64,000 nt of DNA, from assembly GCA_011634665.1 (NCBI GenBank), contig WAEK01000016.1, positions 248,001 to 312,000 of the forward strand. Reading direction: 5' to 3'. Made by a program: the position numbers and the translations under genes. Below are positions 59,420-64,000 of the stretch, in pieces. Positions within the stretch are counted from its first letter, which is position 1. The number at the start of each line of letters is the position of its first letter. The notes under the pieces are model-generated. The model saw only the letters and a program-made list of their open reading frames with translations. It did no database searches and was not told the DNA's origin. This DNA is from Mortierella sp. BCC40632 (taxonomy: Eukaryota; Mortierellomycota; Mortierellomycetes; Mortierellales; Mortierellaceae).

Positions 59420-62400
59420 TTATCCGCCACGCTTGAACTCAAACAAAGGTCGCAAAGATGAAGGAGGTCCAGAACGCCTCATGAACTCGTGCTAAAAGAA
59501 GAAGTAAGGAGGTATATTAGTAGACGAAGTGAAAAAAAATATGTGAGAACGGCTGTTGGCGTCCCAGACTTGGTTTTAAGATCCTGGTACTGTCAAACGC
59601 AGATTCCACAAAAAAAAAAAATCTTACCTCCAAGAGCTCCTTTGCTGTGGCACGGCTCTTCACATCCACACACAAGCAAACAGCCAAAAAGTTCTTGAGC
59701 TCGGACGAGAGCGTCTCAGGCTTCTTGAGTGTTGGTGTACCGTTAGTTGCAATCAAATACAAGGCCTTGAGTGGTTCCTCATCCAAGTATGGTGGCTCTT
59801 GTTCAATCATCTCAATAGCCATAATACCCAAGGACCAAATGTCGACCTTGGCACCATACTCCTTCTGCTTCACAACTTCGGGGGCCATCCAGTAGGGTGT
59901 ACCGACCATTGTTGCTCGCTTGCTCTTCTGATCCGTCAACTTGGCACAGAATCCAAAATCAGTGATCTTGACGTGTCCATTTGGATCCATGAGGACGTTG
60001 TCCGATTTGATATCACGATGGATAATGTTTTGGCTATGAAGATGCTGAAGACCCTTGCAAGCCTACAAGATAACCAATAAATGGGAGCATTTGTCAATAA
60101 TCCAGTTGATAAGAGTATATATTGAAAAGGAGGAAGAGAGTGTGCCCCAGAAATTGGGCCCTTACCTCGAGACAAATGCAAGCAATCTGACTCTCTGAGA
60201 GCTTGTTGTTATCAATAACGTCCGTCAGGGCACCTCCTTCCATGTACTCCATGACAACCCAGAGTTCCTGTCCCTTGACAAGGAATGAATCCAGATAGTT
60301 GACGATGTTGGGGTTGGTCGACTCCTTCATGACTAGAATCTCGTTCACGACCAACTCCTTTCTTGGCTGCATCGTCAGATCCATCTGCTTAATTGCCACC
60401 TTTGTATTCGTCGTCAGATGTTTGGCCACATAAACAGAGCCAGAAGCACTATTGATCATCATTAAAAGTATTGAAATTAGATAAACGTCACCTTTGAAAA
60501 ACAATTAAATTCTTTGATGCACTACTTACCCCTGACCGACTTTCTTGATCTTGCTGTACAAGGTACTGGGATCGCCAGCAGAGACAACGCTTCGCAGCTT
60601 CTCCATAATCTGGGCCTCTGTCATGGTAGAGATACGACGCTCGACCACAACCTTGGGCACGCCATCGCCGTTCAAAGCCGCTGCTGCATCCTGGACTGCA
60701 GGGCGAGCAGCAATGGGCGGTGGGGCAGGCTTTTGAGGAGGAGTAGAACCATTGGGCGAGGTGGTGTTGCTACGAGGTGGTCCATAAGGCGCAGGAGGAC
60801 GAAGACCCGTCGATGGAGAGGGCGATGAGGGCTAATTAAGGCGTAGAATTAGTAAAACAGTGCCATAGATGGAGTTAGTTTCTTGAACAAGAGTGCATGG
60901 GCAATGACTTTGTGGCAAGATCGATTAGGAGCACACAAGAGAGAGGATGGAAGGAGGAGGTGCCGAGTGACTATTAATATAACGGAGAGAGGCCTCTGGG
61001 CGTTTCCCTCGTTGATGAGAGCCATGGGGCGGGAATGTTGGAGTCGGGGGAGGGTGGGGACAAGAGTCGTGAGCATCCCCCGTTTTAGAAACGATCGAGG
61101 CATAAGCTAAATGTCTTTTGTTTTCCCTCAGGCCACTTTTTTTTTTTTTTTTGTTTGTTTGGTTTCTTTCTTCTTTCTTTCTTTTCATTTCCTTGAGGGT
61201 CTTTGTTCCGGGGTGTGTGGTTGAGCATCTCAAGTGGAATCGTGTGGCAAAGAAAAAAATATAAGGCACATGGCAAACTTACGGAAGGAGGCGCATATGC
61301 GTTGTTGGGCGACCTGGGCGAGACTGGACGACCCACCTGCTGATTACCCTATAGGGGAAGGGAAAAGAGAGAATGAGAGAGGAACATGTCAATGGTCAGC
61401 TCTGCATGCATGAGAAGAGAGACGGTGGCCTATACGAGACGTATGGCTCACTTAAATGCCCTTTGCTCAGTGCCCAGAAATTATTAGAGAGCCGGGCTTG
61501 CCAACATTAAAGTCAGACAGACAGAGAGAGACGGAGAGAGCGCAAACACTGAACACGGACAAGCCGTGGAGAGAGTATGAACGGAGCCATATATCTTATC
61601 CAAGGGCAAAAAGAGTCTAGGTTGGAGCACAGCGCCCGCCCGGCTACCGGTTTTTTTCCACTCTATGTCGCGTCTCTTCGCCTGTGTCTCCTTTGATCAT
61701 TTACCTTGTCATCATAAATACCCAGGCTGGACATGCGCTGCGTAACGGGGAGATTGTCGACGCTCTGAGAACGCTCAGGGATGCTAGGACGGAGGAGATC
61801 CTCAGGTCGATCTGGACGCTGAGGGCGGTCAGGACGACTTGAAGGTGGGCTGGGCTGCTGTTGCTGCTGCTGCTGTTGCTTGGGCATCAGATTTGCCCAG
61901 CGGTCGTTTTCGATATCGCTTGGAACGAGCGGGAGCGAGCTAGGCACGAGCGATGCAGTACCGTATTCAGCCTCGTTACGCTTTGTCTGATCCGTGTAGA
62001 ATTCCAGGACCTCCAGGACTGCCTGTGGATTGTTGGCATAGTCTTCCTTTGTAATGGCGGATCCTGTCAACAGCTTTGTCCATGTATCTGGCATGCCCTG
62101 TTCGAGAGAATGGGTGCAAAAAGGAGATGATGTTAGACTGACTGTGTGTATGTTCATGGGGAGAACACTAAAGTAGGACATAATAATAAAATAGGCGAAA
62201 ACAAGCTGGTAAAAAAGTTACCGTAAAGTTGCCAGTGAGCTGGTCGAATCCGACATGGACCTTGTGGACAAAGTTGGTTGGGTTGGAGACGCCCATCAGG
62301 GGAGATCTCGAGTAGATCTCATGCATCCACGAGTAGAGCTCCTCATCGTTCTTGCACGAGAGAAAGTAGCTCCGGTCTCGAGTGACGAGCTCAAAGCAGT

Positions 62401-62475
62401 AAGCCTTGTGATCCGTGCGGGTAACGGCGACGATGTCCTTGAGGAATATCAGGACCAGCGGTAGCGGGGTCGACT

Positions 62476-62535
<60 letters not shown>

Positions 62536-62705
62536 AAAAGAGAGTGAGCGAGTGAGCGAGTGAGTGATTGGGAGAGTAAGAGTGTGTTAGGTGGGCGTAA
62601 GCAAGGAAGGGGTTAGAGGGCCAATCTCTATTTCTCTTTCTCTTTCTCTCTTTTCTGTCCCTGGTCTGACAAGGAGACACGAGAGAGAAAAGTAAGAAAA
62701 GAGAT

Positions 62706-62783
<78 letters not shown>

Positions 62784-64000
62784 GACAGAGAAGATAGAGA
62801 AGGGGCATGGACAAAGACAACAGAGAGTGGGAAACAGCAGCGTGGAGGCAGAGAGAGAGAGAGAGACATGAACACGAAGATCCTGCGTCTAATTAAACGG
62901 ATGCGACGTTCTCGTTGAAAATAGCCGCGCCGCATCATTTTGCTCCCTGGTCCTCTTCCTCTTCCTCCCTCCTCTCCTCCTCCTCCTCTCCCTTTCCCCT
63001 ATCCTCCGCTACCACTACTACCACTTCTAGACGACGTGCGAGCAGCATCCCGGTCACTGGCTATAACCGAGGCAGCCCAGGCGAAGCCATTCCTTGCAAT
63101 ACGAGCATGCGCGACCGTCCGTGTGTTCCATGGCCCAATCCTAGTCTTGTCTGCCACTCACTGCTCCACATGACACTGCGTCCGAGCCCAGGTCTGTTTA
63201 CGATTGTCCATGTCCAATGTGTCCCGCAACAACGTCCTTGCTTATTCCTTGTCCCTGTTCGTGTCTGAGGATACTGTCCAATGCACAAGTCCGTGTCCAT
63301 TGATAATTATCTTGTTCTAGCTCCGTATTCAAGTATGCACCACTGTCTACTTGGCCAACCAGGATCCCAGGGTTTCAGGGTTCCAAAGGAGTCCCAGAGG
63401 CAGGTTATGTAGCCGTGTCCGGTGGGGAGCTGTGATACCAGCAGAAGCATTTCCGCGTACCCGACCCCAACTCACGCAGTCGCTCTCGCCGTGCACGCAT
63501 TGCTGCTCGCATGCTTACATACACATGCAAGGTGTCAATGTCTTTTTAGTGATAAAGAGGCACGAGTGGAGCATCTCAGGAACAGTTTGTTGGTGATAGC
63601 AAAAAGCTAAAACCAATGAAGGCGAGACGGCCGCCACTGCCCCTGCCCTCTGCTACTGTTGCTGCTGCTGCCGAGTTGACAGAGGTCCAGAAGGTCGAGC
63701 ACCATGGTTCCTTCGATACAGAAAGAGAGAGAGAGAGAACAAGGTTCTCAACGTCCGAATACAGGGGAGCTGCAGTGTAAGTCGGCACAGCCAGCAAGTG
63801 GCGTTGGCCAAAGGGGTCCGGAGCGAACTCCTTCAGGGCAAGACAAAAGGATGTGTGGGCCAGATACGTTGTATCCAAGGGAAAGTGTGGCAGCAGAGGC
63901 GGCTACTGCTAACGAGCCAAGAGCAGGGAGTGGGGGGAGAGAAAAGAAATGAGAGAAAGAGTGTAGGCCATTACCTCGTTTCTGTGGAAGCCGAGCGTGA
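59420..64000 (-). CDS. CLA4: p21-activated kinase, Cla4 type (PH-CRIB-kinase), 5' end outside window
   Basis: Eight exons or partial exons in transcript order: 64000-63975 (partial), 62473-62222, 62097-61705, 61348-61283, 60831-60530, 60448-60166, 60062-59628 and 59491-59420, all in phase. The partial exon ends TLGFHRNE, part of a PH domain that continues as [12 protein letters not shown] to [13 protein letters not shown] motif follows ([27 protein letters not shown]), which binds Cdc42/Rac-GTP. A Gln/Pro/Ser-rich linker leads to the kinase: [19 protein letters not shown] (ATP Lys), [13 protein letters not shown] and GTPYWMAPE. Cla4 kinases act in septin organisation, budding and hyphal polarity, recruited by phosphoinositides and Cdc42. 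The 1.5-kb intron at 62474-63974 contains two long AG tracts. Confidence 0.95.
62480..62533. repeat. (AG)n microsatellite beside a splice acceptor
   Basis: In the PAK sense this is a CT run of about 54 nt ending just before the CCCAG acceptor at 62474. It doubles as an exceptionally long polypyrimidine tract. Confidence 0.9.
62708..62775. repeat. (AG)n microsatellite in PAK intron
   Basis: Pure AG run of about 68 bp inside the 1.5-kb PAK intron. Confidence 0.95.

Overview
The window is nuclear DNA of a filamentous fungus. All conserved genes are multi-exon, with GT-AG introns and a few GC-AG introns. They encode eukaryotic trafficking, signalling and metabolic proteins. F-box and cysteine-rich secreted protein relics, very long homopolymer and dinucleotide tracts, and moderate GC suggest an early-diverging lineage, most like Mortierellomycotina. 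That placement is inference from protein style, not from a marker gene.

Layout: (1) 0.4-2.7 kb is an old inverted duplication carrying a small secreted protein with a hydrophobin-like 8-cysteine pattern and a diverged partner. (2) 3.2-5.4 kb is a divergent pair, a histidine-triad (HIT) hydrolase and a rhodanese, both with likely mitochondrial N-termini. (3) 5.4-12.2 kb has no recognisable gene. (4) 12.2-16.6 kb is a Ras GTPase split into tiny exons. (5) 17.8-20.2 kb is enolase on the minus strand. (6) 23.3-30.1 kb is a large GRAM/VASt sterol-transfer (LAM-type) protein. (7) About 30.4-45 kb is an accessory island. It holds a 29-bp hairpin minisatellite, a 3.8-kb near-perfect palindrome with two copies of a cysteine-rich secreted protein, a truncated F-box gene, a frameshifted secreted-protein gene with a partial copy, inverted end-like repeats, a beta/gamma-crystallin-like secreted protein and a Ulp1/C48 protease relic. 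(8) 46.1-57.8 kb is a divergent pair, a lethal-giant-larvae/tomosyn/Sro7 homologue (minus) and a TRAPPC8/Trs85 homologue (plus). (9) 59.4 kb to the right edge is a Cla4-type PAK kinase with PH, CRIB and kinase domains, cut by the window end.

Ras, PAK/Cla4, Sro7 and Trs85 all act in polarised growth, secretion or autophagy, and the LAM protein acts in intracellular sterol transfer at membrane contacts. The shared cell-polarity theme is suggestive only.

The strongest unusual signals are the palindrome, the microexon series of the Ras gene with one junction that does not resolve, introns whose 3' splice site follows a long poly(A) run, and a candidate 5.8-kb element bounded by inverted repeats. 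Exon coordinates were read by hand from splice signals, reading-frame closure and family conservation. No search or alignment program was run.
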